Assembly (NCBI RefSeq): GCF_014119005.1
Contig: NZ_JACGYX010000001.1
Location: forward strand, 434,001-498,000
From: Psychrobacter sp. GP33
GTDB lineage: Bacteria; Pseudomonadota; Gammaproteobacteria; Pseudomonadales; Moraxellaceae
Length of the DNA: 64,000 nt
Reading direction: 5' to 3'
The notes below the pieces were generated by a model that was not told the origin of the DNA, did not search any database, and saw nothing but the letters and a program-made list of their open reading frames with translations. Of this stretch, positions 19,407 to 29,869 are shown piece after piece. Position 1 is the stretch's first letter; each line of letters begins with the position of its first letter. The position numbers and the translations under genes were made by a program.

Positions 19407-19710
19407 CTGCGCGCTATAAGTATAGATATCAAGCGCGAAATATACAATTAGCCTCAGAATAAATGAAGCATATGATGCGGTTAATAGCCAGTCTATAGAC
19501 ACAATATTACCGCTTGAACAGTTATTTTCTATACAATTTACACAAGCGTTACACTGTATTGAATCTGCTCAATTACGAGAGTATTGCTTACAAACCGTTG
19601 CGTTTTCCTACACTGCCACACTGTATTAACGGTGACCATGCCCTTAAGATAAACTATAAATTTTTAAAGTATATTTTAAAGTATAAATAATAGTTAACAA
19701 TGGGACTTCT
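19407..19710. other. Spacer between the Nudix and lipocalin genes
   Basis: About 304 AT-rich bases. No gene, clear hairpin or recognisable promoter pair was found. A GGGA stretch near 19702 serves as the likely ribosome site of the next frame. Confidence 0.3.
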
Positions 19711-20949
19711 ATGAAAACCACCAAGTTACCTCTGTCAGCATGGAATGACGCACAGGCAGCCGGTTCTCAGTCGCAGTCGGTTAAGCAGCCAGAATCTTAT
19801 TATCCTACTTGCGATAAAAAAAAGCAGACCGGTCGTGCCAGCAATGATGATATTTATAAAAATCTATTTAGTAAAAATATGCTTGATAATGTGTCTATAG
19901 ACAAGATATCAGCGGATATCGTCTTTACTACTAAAGGAGCAGTTGCTGATGCAGCAGCTCAGTCAGCTAAGACTCAGTCAACTATGAGCACCGCTTATAA
20001 AAAGGCACCTAGCAAAGAATTGCTCAATAGAAAAGTGTCAGAGCAGATTGAAGTGGCATCAACTACTTTTAAGAACCCATTATCTAGCGAGTCACACTCT
20101 AATGAGCATCTCCTTAAAGACCGTGTAGCTAATAAAGCATATAGCCTTGTTCAACCGTCATCTAATACCAATACGCATATGAAAAGCCTCAATCTTGATA
20201 CTGAGAAAGATGAGCTCAACTCAGCAAACATAAACGCTCAAATCCCGGAACGTGTATTTATGAATGGTCTTATTAAACATACTGCGATTGCCTTAGCGAT
20301 TATTATCCCGTTAGCTGCTTTTTCTGCCTATGCTGCACCGCAAAATATGCCTATGACTGCAACACCTGAAGGCAGTGCTATAAAAAGTACTCAAATGAAT
20401 AGCACGGAAATGCCAGTTATTGAGCCGTCCTCAATTATCCATAAGTCAGCAAATATGCCAACGACAGTGGATAGCGTTGATCTTGAACAGTATGCAGGAA
20501 CATGGTATGAAATAGGTCGTTTGCCTATGTATTTTCAGCGTAAGTGCGCAAGTGACGTGACCGCGACGTATACTGGTAAAGCAGATGGTTCAGGTATTGA
20601 TGTTCTCAACCAATGTCGTAAAGAAGATGGTGCAATGATGAGCGCCAATGGGCTGGCAAAAGCGGTTGATGATTCAGGCAGCAAGCTAAAAGTCACATTT
20701 TTACCCTCATGGATACGCTGGTTGCCAGTAGGACGCGCAGATTATTGGGTGTTAGCGCGCGATGCTAATTACCAAACGGCTCTCGTTGGTACGCCTGATA
20801 AGAAGTATCTATGGTTGCTGGCGCGTACGCCAAATATCAGTCAACAAACCTACAGTAAATATCGACAGATTGCCCAGCAGCAAGGTTTTGATTTAAGAGA
20901 ATTTAAATTGACCACGCAAAGCAATCAACATGTAAAACTGGTTCCTTAA
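19711..20949 (+). CDS. Lipocalin (Blc-like) protein with unusual N-terminal extension
   Basis: The C-terminal 160 residues form a bacterial lipocalin. The opening motif GTWYEIGR lies at 263-270, with conserved YWVLARD and YLWLLARTP strands and a final helix, as in Blc. These barrels bind lipids or hydrophobic ligands in the envelope. The odd part is upstream. A typical signal peptide (MNGLIKHTAIALAIIIPLAA, ending AYAAP) begins only at Met184, and residues 1-183 are polar and low-complexity. Either the true start is the ATG at 20260, which has only a weak GGAA upstream, or a cytosolic extension precedes an internal membrane segment. The first ATG at 19711 has a GGGA at reasonable distance. Unlike E. 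coli Blc, no lipobox Cys follows the signal. Confidence 0.8.
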   Translation: MKTTKLPLSAWNDAQAAGSQSQSVKQPESYYPTCDKKKQTGRASNDDIYKNLFSKNMLDNVSIDKISADIVFTTKGAVADAAAQSAKTQSTMSTAYKKAPSKELLNRKVSEQIEVASTTFKNPLSSESHSNEHLLKDRVANKAYSLVQPSSNTNTHMKSLNLDTEKDELNSANINAQIPERVFMNGLIKHTAIALAIIIPLAAFSAYAAPQNMPMTATPEGSAIKSTQMNSTEMPVIEPSSIIHKSANMPTTVDSVDLEQYAGTWYEIGRLPMYFQRKCASDVTATYTGKADGSGIDVLNQCRKEDGAMMSANGLAKAVDDSGSKLKVTFLPSWIRWLPVGRADYWVLARDANYQTALVGTPDKKYLWLLARTPNISQQTYSKYRQIAQQQGFDLREFKLTTQSNQHVKLVP

Positions 20950-21273
20950 CAGTACAATGACTTGTTCATCATCTAATCAGGTCTTTCGTCCTAATATATT
21001 TGCAAGACGCAACGTATCATTTGCATAATTGGCAATAATAACGGTTATCACTGGCAAAACAGGGCATTTTGCGCTAGAATCTAGACGATTTACGCGCAAC
21101 GATGGCAAGCCGTTTTTATTGCTATTTCTTTATTATCGTCAATAAAGCGCCATTTTGATTGCGTTTCTGTTTAGCCTCAGTTTTATTGATTGTTTTATCC
21201 TACTTATATTTTCTTATTCGTTTGTCATTATTTTTATTTATCCCACCTTTTACTGACTATAAGGATGTTCCTC
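20950..21273. other. Spacer upstream of the GAPDH gene
   Basis: About 324 bases. The long T-rich segment from 21110 to 21270 is open in the GAPDH frame. It encodes an implausible hydrophobic leader, so I treat it as untranslated. A promoter must lie here, but I could not pick one with confidence. Confidence 0.35.
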
Positions 21274-22710
21274 GTGAGCAACGCTGATACCTTACGCCAA
21301 TTACATCAAGACCATTTAAGCCAATATAATAATCAAGAACAACAAGCTATTGAATTGATTGGATTATTAAATAAATTATATAACGAGCAAGATGTTCAAG
21401 TAACCTTGTTCGGTGAGAACCTCGATACTACCTCAGTAAGTAAAGTATTGGCATTGCATCAAAAAGCTGCCATACGTGAGTCGGGCGCTGAGCCGATTGC
21501 TATTGCCGATACTTTAGATATGGTAAAAGCGATTGCTGCGCATACTGAACTTCAGTCAACCAGTATTGATGTTGGTCAGCTTATTGTAAATAACAGCGAC
21601 CTAGCAGCGGCATTGCAAGCAGTAAATACCTCTGAGCAAGCGCAAAATGGCGCAACTGACGTAGTTCTATACGGCTTTGGTCGTATCGGTCGTATCTTAA
21701 CGCGTCTACTGTTATCAAAGGCGTCAAGCGTTAAAGGCTTACAATTAAAAGCCATCGTAGTACGTCCAGCAGCGGCAGGTGACCTTGCCAAGCGCGTGTC
21801 ATTGCTTGAGCGTGACTCCATTCATGGCAGCTTTTCTGGTGGCGTGAGCATTGATGATGATAATAACGGCATGATTATTAATGGTCGTTTTGTACAGGTT
21901 ATCTATGCTAAAGACCCAAGTGAGATTGACTATACTGCTTATGGTATTGATAATGCATTAGTTATCGATAATACGGGTATTTGGAAAGATGAAGACGGCT
22001 TAGGCAAGCATTTGCAGTCTAAAGGCGTGAAAAAAGTCTTGTTAACAGCGCCAGCTGGCGGAAATATTAAAAACGTCGTGTATGGTGTCAACAACAATAC
22101 CGTGGGCGACGACACGATTGTTAGTGCGGCAAGCTGTACCACTAACGCGATTACGCCTATGCTAAAAGTCTTAAATGACGAATACGGTATCGAGAATGGT
22201 CACGTTGAGACGATTCATTCGTTCACCAACGACCAGAACTTGATTGATAACTATCATAAAGCTGATCGTCGTGGTCGTAGTGCCGTATTAAATATGGTCA
22301 TTACCAGCACTGGTGCCGCAAAAGCAGTGGGCAAAGCATTGCCAGAGTTAAGTGGTAAGTTGACTGGTAACGCCATTCGCGTGCCTACACCAAACGTTAG
22401 CTTAGCAATTTTAAACCTAAATTTAAAAACTGCACCACAAAGTGCAGATGCGTTAAACGAATTTATGCGCAAAATTTCTAATAGCAATCAGTGGCAGTCA
22501 CAAATTGCTTATACTGACTCAACAGAAGCAGTCTCTACTGACTTTGTTGGCACCACGCACGTTGGTGTTGTTGATGCTCAAGCGACTATTTTGACGGATA
22601 ATCATGCCATCGTTTATATTTGGTATGATAATGAAGTTGGCTATAGCACTCAAGTTCTGCGTCTAGCCACGCAAATGGCAGGTATCAGCTATACTCAAGT
22701 GCCAGCGTAA
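21274..22710 (+). CDS. gap: Glyceraldehyde-3-phosphate dehydrogenase, long form with N-terminal domain
   Basis: Oxidises glyceraldehyde 3-phosphate to 1,3-bisphosphoglycerate, or runs in reverse for gluconeogenesis. The protein is 478 residues from GTG 21274, chosen because AAGGA lies eight bases upstream. The Rossmann start GFGRIGR is at 134-140 and the active site SAASCTTN has Cys288. The C-terminal YDNEVGYS is intact. About 130 helical residues precede the NAD domain. This is a known feature of a GAPDH class of around 480 residues in Pseudomonas and relatives, as opposed to the usual 330-residue enzyme. The extra domain has no function I can name. A palindrome downstream may end the transcript. 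Confidence 0.93.
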   Translation: MSNADTLRQLHQDHLSQYNNQEQQAIELIGLLNKLYNEQDVQVTLFGENLDTTSVSKVLALHQKAAIRESGAEPIAIADTLDMVKAIAAHTELQSTSIDVGQLIVNNSDLAAALQAVNTSEQAQNGATDVVLYGFGRIGRILTRLLLSKASSVKGLQLKAIVVRPAAAGDLAKRVSLLERDSIHGSFSGGVSIDDDNNGMIINGRFVQVIYAKDPSEIDYTAYGIDNALVIDNTGIWKDEDGLGKHLQSKGVKKVLLTAPAGGNIKNVVYGVNNNTVGDDTIVSAASCTTNAITPMLKVLNDEYGIENGHVETIHSFTNDQNLIDNYHKADRRGRSAVLNMVITSTGAAKAVGKALPELSGKLTGNAIRVPTPNVSLAILNLNLKTAPQSADALNEFMRKISNSNQWQSQIAYTDSTEAVSTDFVGTTHVGVVDAQATILTDNHAIVYIWYDNEVGYSTQVLRLATQMAGISYTQVPA

Positions 22711-22754
22711 TAGTCTGATTTATAACATTCTTGCGTATAGTAATCTGGTATAAA

Positions 22755-22781
22755 AATAAGCGATATTTAATATCGCTTATT
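22755..22781. repeat. 27-bp perfect palindrome downstream of gap, possible terminator
   Basis: Thirteen-base arms AATAAGCGATATT / AATATCGCTTATT flank one central base. It lies 45 bases past the gap stop. There is no long T run after it, so it may be a weak terminator, an mRNA-stabilising hairpin or a protein-binding dyad. Confidence 0.6.
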
Positions 22782-22789
22782 AACCACCG

Positions 22790-22817
22790 TTTGTATCGAG
22801 TGCTTAAATGCTATACT
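22790..22817 (+). promoter_or_regulatory. Candidate extended -10 promoter for obgE
   Basis: TGCTATACT (22809-22817) is an extended -10 element. A TTTGTA about 16 bases upstream can serve as a poor -35. It points at obgE, 176 bases downstream. Confidence 0.45.
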
Positions 22818-22842
22818 AGTCGTCGTTAACATGACATACACT

Positions 22843-22873
22843 ACCCGATAGTCTGATTGGTTATCGGGTTTTG
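22843..22873 (+). terminator. Terminator-like hairpin in the obgE leader
   Basis: Arms ACCCGATA / TATCGGGT (22843-22850 and 22862-22869) have an 11-base loop and are followed by TTTTG. Because it lies after the candidate obgE promoter it could be an attenuator. If that promoter is not real, it may simply be the gap terminator. Confidence 0.5.
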
Positions 22874-22977
22874 TTGCCATAATAAGTACTGATATTGTCT
22901 TTATTTAAGGTCGCACTTCTCATTAGAGCGTCTTTACATACAGACAAAATTAGCCCGAGCTGTAACCCAAATTGTAA

Positions 22978-24225
<1,248 letters not shown>

Positions 24226-24412
24226 ATTGTCTGGTATCACTTCGAAAATTTAAGCATTATTTTGTTAAAAAGTAGGTCAGCTAGCCTGCGACTTTCTTTT
24301 TAACTTATCTTTCATTAGTATTTTATTAATGAAGAACGAGTTTTTAAATGCGTTATGTTTTAGATGATGTGACGTATTTTTTACACCCATCCCGCAATAT
24401 ACAGGAGTTTTT

Positions 24413-25585
24413 ATGGCAGGTGACATGGAACAAACGACAGAAGAAGCAAGGTTTGTTAAGCAAACCCGCAACTTTGATATTAAGCGCGTTATTGTCAAGA
24501 TTGGCTCATCATTATTAACCAATAATGGGCGAGGGCTGGATCGAACTGCCATTTACGAGTGGGCAAAACAGATTGCAAAACTGCATAATCAAGGTATAGA
24601 AGTGCTACTGGTGTCATCGGGTGCCGTCGCCGAAGGCGTGGTACGTATGAATCTGGACGAGCGTCCCAAAAAGTTAGCAGCGCTGCAAGCGTGTGCCTCT
24701 ATAGGGCAGATGGGCTTGATTGAGACCTGGTGGTCAGCCCTGATTCAGCATGGGATACAAAGCTCACAACTGCTGTTAACTCATGATGATTTGTCCAATC
24801 GTAGCCGTTATCTGAATACCAGTAGCGCATTGACTCAGTTGTTAGAATGGCGTGTGCTGCCGGTCATTAATGAAAACGACACCATTACCATTGATGAGAT
24901 TAAATTTGGTGATAATGACACGCTAGGCGCGATGGCAGCGGCAATGGTCAATGCGGATTTATATATCATTTTGACCGATCAAGAAGGCGTATTTACTGAC
25001 AATCCACGTCACAACCCCAACGCAAAAATGATACGTCAAGAACGTGCCATGGCGGATTATTTGTTTGATATTGCGGGCGATGGCGGTAAGCTTGGGCGTG
25101 GTGGTATGTTAACCAAAATCCGCGCTGGTCGCTTAGCAGCTATGGGTGGTTGCCCAACCGTGATTGTCAGCGGTGCTATTGATGACGTCATTACCCGCGT
25201 AGTCTCAGGTGAAGCGGTAGGTACGTTACTAACAACCAATGAGCACGATAAAATTATAGCTCGCAAACAATGGATAGCTGCGCATTTGCGGATGTCAGGG
25301 ACGCTAATCGTCGATGCCGGTGCTGCTCGTGCTGTCATTGAAAATAATAGAAGTCTATTACCGGTTGGTGTGGTAGAGGTGCGTGGTGATTTTGATGAAG
25401 GCGATGTGGTTGAAATTGTCCATCAAGATACTGGCGAACGCTTAGCCATTGGTCAGGTGAATTTCTCATCAAACGATGCGCGCCGTGTGGCTCGTGAGCG
25501 TACAGAGCAGTTTGGTAAGATTTTTGGCAATAAAGAAGAGCGGGTAGTGATGGTACACCGCGATAACTTAGCGTTGTCAATGTAA
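24413..25585 (+). CDS. proB: Glutamate 5-kinase ProB
   Basis: First step of proline synthesis: ATP-dependent phosphorylation of glutamate to gamma-glutamyl phosphate. The protein is 390 residues with the amino-acid kinase domain first (VKIGSSLLTN near 28, VSSGAVAEG, and NENDT for substrate binding). A PUA domain follows from about residue 295 (GTLIVDAGAARAV). The kinase-plus-PUA layout and length are normal for the proteobacterial, feedback-inhibited enzyme. AGGAG is five bases before the ATG. proA is not adjacent. Confidence 0.96.
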   Translation: MAGDMEQTTEEARFVKQTRNFDIKRVIVKIGSSLLTNNGRGLDRTAIYEWAKQIAKLHNQGIEVLLVSSGAVAEGVVRMNLDERPKKLAALQACASIGQMGLIETWWSALIQHGIQSSQLLLTHDDLSNRSRYLNTSSALTQLLEWRVLPVINENDTITIDEIKFGDNDTLGAMAAAMVNADLYIILTDQEGVFTDNPRHNPNAKMIRQERAMADYLFDIAGDGGKLGRGGMLTKIRAGRLAAMGGCPTVIVSGAIDDVITRVVSGEAVGTLLTTNEHDKIIARKQWIAAHLRMSGTLIVDAGAARAVIENNRSLLPVGVVEVRGDFDEGDVVEIVHQDTGERLAIGQVNFSSNDARRVARERTEQFGKIFGNKEERVVMVHRDNLALSM

Positions 25586-25738
25586 AACCTTGTCGGTTTA
25601 AATTGTTGCTAATAAAATGATGCGTGCCTAGTTATATATAAAATTATTCCTTGTTTTAATATTAATATCGTTATTTTTATCTCACCCTATGTTTAACACT
25701 GACAATAATAAATATTGTTCTATTTTGGAGATTGGTGC

Positions 25739-26875
25739 ATGAGCTTCTCGGATACTGTTAACTCCCCTCAGCAAAATTTTGCTCCCCTAAAAAATGATAG
25801 ATTATTACGGGCTTTACGTTTTGAGCCAGTAGATACTACTCCGGTCTGGATGATGCGTCAGGCAGGGCGCTATTTACCAGAATATAAAGCCACCCGTGCT
25901 GAAGCGGGCGACTTTATGAGCTTATGTAGAGACACTGCGCGTGCGACTGAGGTGACGTTACAGCCTTTACGCCGTTTTGATTTAGATGCTTCTATTTTAT
26001 TTAGTGATATTTTGACCATTCCTGATGCGATGGGTTTGGGTCTATATTTTGAAGCTGGCGAAGGTCCTAAATTTAAATACCCTATTCGTAACCAAGCAGA
26101 TCTTGATAGAATACCGACTCTTGATGTCAATGATTCTCTAGATTACGTCATGCGTGCAGTGACCAGTATCCGTACCGAGATTAACGGAGCAGTGCCACTG
26201 TTTGGTTTTTCAGGCAGTCCGTGGACGCTTGCTACTTATATGATTGAAGGCGGTGGCTCAAAAGATTACCGTTATACCAAAGGTATGCTTTATGGCAATC
26301 CTCAGTTTTTACACCAATTATTAGATAAGCTTGCCATTGCTGTGATTGACTATTTAGATGCACAAGTGATTGCTGGGGCGCAAGCGTTACAAATATTTGA
26401 CAGTTGGGGCGGCGCACTGGGTCACCGTCAATTTATTGAATTCTCCCATGCCTATAATAAGCGCATTGTGGCGGAGTTAAAGGTACGTCATCCTACTATT
26501 CCGGTGATTTTATTTACTAAAGGCGGTGGTCTTTGGTTGGATATTCAAGCCGACAGTGAAGCGGATGCTTTGGGACTTGATTGGACGATGCCAATTGACC
26601 GTGCTCGCCAAGTTTTGCGCGCAAGCGAACGCCAATTAAGTGAGCATTACCAACAGCCACAGCGCCGCAAAGCCGTTCAAGGAAACTTAGATCCAGCCAC
26701 GCTATATGGTTCACCAGAAACCATTCGCAAAGAAGTCAAAGCGATGTTAGATAGTGCTTATGCATGTGGCGAAAAGACAGGCTATGTAGCAAACTTAGGT
26801 CACGGCATTACGCAGTGGGCTGACCCTGAGCGTGCTAAAGTCTTTATTGATGCGGTGCATGAGTATCAGCTTTAA
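25739..26875 (+). CDS. hemE: Uroporphyrinogen decarboxylase HemE
   Basis: Cytosolic haem-pathway enzyme that removes four carboxyl groups from uroporphyrinogen III to give coproporphyrinogen III. The signature [15 protein letters not shown] lies near the N-terminus, and the second conserved block [19 protein letters not shown] is intact. The start was moved from 25715 to the ATG at 25739 because GGAG lies eight bases ahead and it gives the usual beginning. About 378 residues, normal for the family. Transcribed in line with proB and argC but with separate spacers. Confidence 0.96.
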   Translation: MSFSDTVNSPQQNFAPLKNDRLLRALRFEPVDTTPVWMMRQAGRYLPEYKATRAEAGDFMSLCRDTARATEVTLQPLRRFDLDASILFSDILTIPDAMGLGLYFEAGEGPKFKYPIRNQADLDRIPTLDVNDSLDYVMRAVTSIRTEINGAVPLFGFSGSPWTLATYMIEGGGSKDYRYTKGMLYGNPQFLHQLLDKLAIAVIDYLDAQVIAGAQALQIFDSWGGALGHRQFIEFSHAYNKRIVAELKVRHPTIPVILFTKGGGLWLDIQADSEADALGLDWTMPIDRARQVLRASERQLSEHYQQPQRRKAVQGNLDPATLYGSPETIRKEVKAMLDSAYACGEKTGYVANLGHGITQWADPERAKVFIDAVHEYQL

Positions 26876-26959
26876 TTGAAACTATTGTAATAAAAACCAT
26901 GATCGTTACCCATGACGGTCGTTATTAGCTTGTTAAACAGATTTTAATACTATCCCAGT

Positions 26960-26968
26960 TGATATAAT
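26960..26968 (+). promoter_or_regulatory. Candidate extended -10 element for argC
   Basis: TGATATAAT lies 18 bases before the argC ATG. No good -35 is visible at 16-18 bases. If it is used, the leader would be only about 10 bases and would begin at the AAGGA ribosome site. Confidence 0.3.
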
Positions 26969-26986
26969 TAGTAAAAAGGATGTCTT

Positions 26987-28054
26987 ATGATTTCAGCAGC
27001 GATTATCGGTGGCACAGGATATACAGGTATTGAGCTTATTCGATTGTTATCAGCGCACCCTGAAGTGTCTATTGATTTATTGACCTCGCGTAGTGAAGCC
27101 GGTACGCGTGCTGATGAGATATTTCCAAGCTTACGCGGTATCTCTGATCTAGTATTTAGTGATTTAGGCGATGATACATTATCTATGCTGCAACGCTGTG
27201 ATGTGGTGTTTTTTGCCACACCGCACGGCGTAGCAATGAGACAGGCAGAAGCCTTAACCCAAGCTGGTGTTAAAGTGATTGACTTAGCAGCAGATTTTCG
27301 CTTGCAATCTTTATCAGATTTTGAGCACTGGTATCAGCAGTCGCATACGTGTCCTGAATTGCTAAAAACAGCGGTTTATGGTCTGCCTGAAATCAACCGC
27401 CATAAGCTTGCAACTGCAACTGTGGTTGGTAACCCCGGTTGCTATCCGACCACCGCTATTTTAGGGTTAAAGCCCATTATTGAGTTGCAAAATGAACAAG
27501 AAGTACAGTTGATTGATGCTCGGATTGTGATTGATGCAAAATCTGGCGTGTCAGGCGCCGGTCGTCAAGCCAGTCTCGCACTGAACTATGCTGAAACCAC
27601 AGATAACTTCAAAGCGTATGGGGTAACGGGTCATCGTCACTTACCGGAGATTGAACAAGGTATTGCGCTATTATTAAACAGTCAATTTGCCCATCGTGTA
27701 CGTTTTTTACCGCATTTAGTGCCAATGATTCGAGGTATGCTGAGCTCAATCCATATGGAACTGACTGAATCAGGTAAAAGTATTGACTGGCAGAAAAAGT
27801 TTGAAGCGGCTTATGAGCGTGAACCTTTTATTGATGTTTTACCAAAAGGTATCTATCCAGACACACGCAGTGTGCGCGCTAGCAATCGTCTGCGTATCGC
27901 TGTGCATCAGGACAATGAGCGGGCTGAGCTGACAGTACTGGTAGTACAAGATAATCTTGTTAAAGGGGCAGCAGGACAAGCCATTCAAAATATGAATGTT
28001 ATGTTTGGACTTGATGAAACCTTAGGGTTAAATGCTGCGCCCATTGTTCCTTAA
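26987..28054 (+). CDS. argC: N-acetyl-gamma-glutamyl-phosphate reductase ArgC
   Basis: Third step of arginine synthesis, NADPH-dependent reduction of N-acetylglutamyl phosphate to the semialdehyde. 355 residues. The N-terminal Rossmann motif is GGTGYTG and the catalytic cysteine is Cys152 in GNPGCYPT. The conserved HRHLPEIEQ and PHLVPMIRG segments follow. This is the standard long ArgC type. AAAGGA precedes the ATG. No other arg genes are adjacent. Confidence 0.97.
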   Translation: MISAAIIGGTGYTGIELIRLLSAHPEVSIDLLTSRSEAGTRADEIFPSLRGISDLVFSDLGDDTLSMLQRCDVVFFATPHGVAMRQAEALTQAGVKVIDLAADFRLQSLSDFEHWYQQSHTCPELLKTAVYGLPEINRHKLATATVVGNPGCYPTTAILGLKPIIELQNEQEVQLIDARIVIDAKSGVSGAGRQASLALNYAETTDNFKAYGVTGHRHLPEIEQGIALLLNSQFAHRVRFLPHLVPMIRGMLSSIHMELTESGKSIDWQKKFEAAYEREPFIDVLPKGIYPDTRSVRASNRLRIAVHQDNERAELTVLVVQDNLVKGAAGQAIQNMNVMFGLDETLGLNAAPIVP

Positions 28055-28361
28055 CCTATAACATTTTAGATATTTTTGCTTTGAGTATCATTTTTTAGGA
28101 TTCTGTTTGAAGATATTTTTTAGAATTGACACTAGCAAATTTTTATAATCATGAGCAATGCTGAAGATACCACGTTATTTAATGCATTATTCATAACTAC
28201 TAACCAATAAATAACGTTTAATCGAGTATTTAATAGACGGTCTAACGCTGACATATCACAAGATATTTACTGTAAAGTCAGCATGCTTACAGCGCCATGC
28301 TAGGTATTGACTCTGAATTCCGTTATAATATTTCGCTTTACTGTTAAGAGATAGTGTCTAG
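28055..28361. other. Spacer after argC
   Basis: About 307 AT-rich bases between argC and the next gene. No ORF, strong hairpin or RNA gene was seen. Confidence 0.3.
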
Positions 28362-29321
28362 ATGCGTGTTAAGACTGTCCCCCGCTTGCGCTTGCAGCCA
28401 GCACAATTATCGTGTCGTGTGCCAGATTCTGCACCCGATAAATTGTCGCGTGCTTATCAGCCACGACTTATTCACAGCGCTCAAGACGTGGGAAGTACTC
28501 AAAGTATGGGTAGCAGTCAGCAAGGCGCAGTGACAGTAACCTGGTTACTTGCTCTATTTGTAGCAGCTGTATTGGTCACCGCGATCGTTGCACTAATGCT
28601 TGGGCATAAGCTTGGTTATCAACGCGGGTATTATGCGCTGCAAAGTGAGACCAAGCTCTCAGTAGCCGATATCGAACAGACTAGTAAATCATTAAAAGAC
28701 TTAAAAATTAAGAATAAAGTTTTAAACAATCAAGTAGCAACCGCTAAACAAGAATTGCTTATTAGTCTGACCAATTTAGATGAACTGCGTGAAACTCAAA
28801 AAGAGATTAAAGTAGAAAGCCAGCAAGTTTCTCAGTTAAATGAGCTGTATGCCAAGCTAATTACTAAGCAAGGTGGTATGCCACTACAGATTCTTGGGGC
28901 TAAAATTGACCCGCTCCCTGAGAATGCATTTGAGTTTGGTTTTGATGTAGGTATGCTGAGTGAAGATGGTCAAGCAAAAAATCTAGCAGTCACTTTAACT
29001 TTACAGGATAAAGATAACTTTATAGAAGTGCCGCTTGACCCTGCTAATTACGCTATTGGAGGCATCGTTCGAATTCGTGGACGTTTTGTAATGCCACCAG
29101 GCTTTAAGCCATTGCAGGTTAAGCTTAATTTGGAAGCGGACGACCAAAAAGTAGAGCAACTTTATGATTGGAATCTAGGTGATATGGTTGATAATATGCC
29201 TTTATCATTGCTCGATTTACCAGAAGTGGATCAAAGCCCAATTGCTAGTAATGGCCCAGTCACTACTAAAAAAGCGAGCTCCAACAGTAAAACTGATAGT
29301 AAAGCAGGTATAGAAAAATAG
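28362..29321 (+). CDS. Single-pass membrane protein with coiled coil, DUF6776-like, function unknown
   Basis: A 319-residue protein. Residues 1-55 are basic and cytosolic, and one transmembrane helix spans about 56-78 (TWLLALFVAAVLVTAIVALM). A predicted coiled coil runs about 90-165, rich in Glu, Lys, Gln and Leu. A beta-rich domain then covers about 170-285, with the family-like stretch RIRGRFVMPPGFKPLQV. This arrangement resembles the uncharacterised proteobacterial DUF6776 proteins, which I recall rather than searched. The C-terminal 30 residues are disordered. The next gene is clpS, 137 bases on; no functional link is shown. Confidence 0.7.
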   Translation: MRVKTVPRLRLQPAQLSCRVPDSAPDKLSRAYQPRLIHSAQDVGSTQSMGSSQQGAVTVTWLLALFVAAVLVTAIVALMLGHKLGYQRGYYALQSETKLSVADIEQTSKSLKDLKIKNKVLNNQVATAKQELLISLTNLDELRETQKEIKVESQQVSQLNELYAKLITKQGGMPLQILGAKIDPLPENAFEFGFDVGMLSEDGQAKNLAVTLTLQDKDNFIEVPLDPANYAIGGIVRIRGRFVMPPGFKPLQVKLNLEADDQKVEQLYDWNLGDMVDNMPLSLLDLPEVDQSPIASNGPVTTKKASSNSKTDSKAGIEK

Positions 29322-29458
29322 TATGCCAGCTCTTGCATAATAATACTTAACCTGCTCACTACTTATATAAAATTCGTTATCTATAAGAAGAGGTATAGTG
29401 CTCTTTTTATATGAATTCACCAGTCCTTTTTTACATACCTTGTTGAATACTGATTGCT

Positions 29459-29869
29459 ATGATAAAAAATAAATTAACTGATATGCATTTGATGATTGAT
29501 GATTGGCATTTTCCACCATTGCCATTCGGTCATCGTGCGCAGGTCGATAATCCTGAAAGTGAGACCACACCGCACACCGATGTACTGGTTGCGGAGCCTG
29601 AAATCGCTAAACCACCAATGTATGCCGTGGTTATGTATAACGACAACTATACGCCCATGGAGTTTGTCGTCTATATTTTACAGTCTGAATTTCGCCACAA
29701 TCTTGATGCAGCCGTTGAGATTATGATGACCATTCATAATAGTAGTAAGGGCATTGCCGGTATCTACCCTAAGGATATCGCTGAAACTAAAGCTAAAAAA
29801 GTGAATAGTTTGGCGCATCGTGAAGGTTATCCTTTGTTAACCCAAATTGAACCGCATCAGGGTGAATAA
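29459..29869 (+). CDS. clpS: ClpS, N-degron adaptor of ClpAP
   Basis: Small adaptor that binds N-terminal Leu, Phe, Tyr and Trp and delivers the substrates to ClpA. The 136-residue protein has a loose N-terminal tail of about 55 residues. The core includes YNDNYTPMEFVVYIL with the conserved Asp-Asn and Met of the binding pocket region, then a helix with DAAVEIMMTIH, and AHREGYPLL near the end. The start is not fixed by a clear ribosome site; ATG 29483 would also fit. clpA lies 792 bases downstream, an unusually long gap for this pair. Confidence 0.93.
   Translation: MIKNKLTDMHLMIDDWHFPPLPFGHRAQVDNPESETTPHTDVLVAEPEIAKPPMYAVVMYNDNYTPMEFVVYILQSEFRHNLDAAVEIMMTIHNSSKGIAGIYPKDIAETKAKKVNSLAHREGYPLLTQIEPHQGE

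Noticed and set aside
21190..21273. N-terminal extension of the GAPDH frame
   Set aside because: Hydrophobic, T-rich leader with no ribosome site. The GTG at 21274 has AAGGA at the right distance and gives the usual N-terminus.
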